Shown in pieces: positions 19,552-19,582 of a stretch of DNA of 19,582 nucleotides; positions within the stretch are counted from its first letter, which is position 1, and every line of letters starts with the position of its first letter. The position numbers were made by a program, and so were the translations under genes. The notes beneath the pieces are model-generated. The model worked only from the letters and a program-made list of their open reading frames with translations, was not told where the DNA came from and made no database searches. Source of the DNA: Echinostoma caproni (lineage: Eukaryota > Platyhelminthes > Trematoda > Plagiorchiida > Echinostomatidae); assembly GCA_900618425.1 (NCBI GenBank), contig UZAN01040101.1, positions 26,521-46,102 on the forward strand. The letters run 5' to 3'.

Positions 19552-19582
19552 ATCCTTGATCATTGATAGGAATACCTAAAAC
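19552..19582 (-). repeat. 31-bp inverted repeat, right arm, at window edge
   Basis: Reverse complement of 18148-18178 with one mismatch. The match reaches the last base of the window, so the true repeat may be longer. Confidence 0.85.

Overview
The window reads as nuclear DNA of a flatworm, most likely a digenean trematode and possibly a schistosome or relative. The clue is a tRNA-headed short retroposon carrying a hammerhead ribozyme (minus strand, about 4050-4330), a hallmark of the schistosome SM-alpha type of SINE. Decayed Penelope-like and CR1/Jockey-like retroelements lie alongside it. There is no sign of bacterial gene organisation: no long ORFs, operons or Shine-Dalgarno sites. Taxonomy is inferred from recalled family features, not from a search.

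Layout. 1-190 is a visibly GC-richer block, probably a dispersed repeat running off the left edge. 1040-1135 (+) and 19385-19482 (-) are two diverged copies of one unnamed family. 3971-4491 is a composite insertion bounded by a perfect 29-bp direct repeat. It holds the SINE, whose tRNA-like B-box module is present three times, followed on the minus strand by a hammerhead core. 5112-5483 is the only long open frame that is neither a transposon fragment nor a shadow of one; its function is unknown. 9190-9300 is a second tRNA-like SINE head. 9931-10236 and 11340-11652 are the pre-endonuclease linker and the GIY-YIG endonuclease of a Penelope-like element, about 1.1 kb apart instead of adjoining. 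13421-14412 is a broken non-LTR reverse transcriptase with YADN in place of YADD. 16386-16850 is a Penelope-like reverse transcriptase fragment, with a possible endonuclease remnant near 17466-17660. 17847-18117 is a tandem duplication. 18391-19064 is the C-terminal end of a CR1-like reverse transcriptase, lying between two 31-bp inverted repeats.

No intact protein gene can be supported. The window is best described as intergenic or intronic DNA built from layered retroelement relics. The parts most worth following up are the ribozyme-bearing SINE, its tripled promoter module and exact flanking repeats, and its co-occurrence with Penelope-like elements, a class known to carry hammerhead ribozymes. 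Four isolated Ns (1148, 11717, 16214, 17969) show this is a draft assembly.
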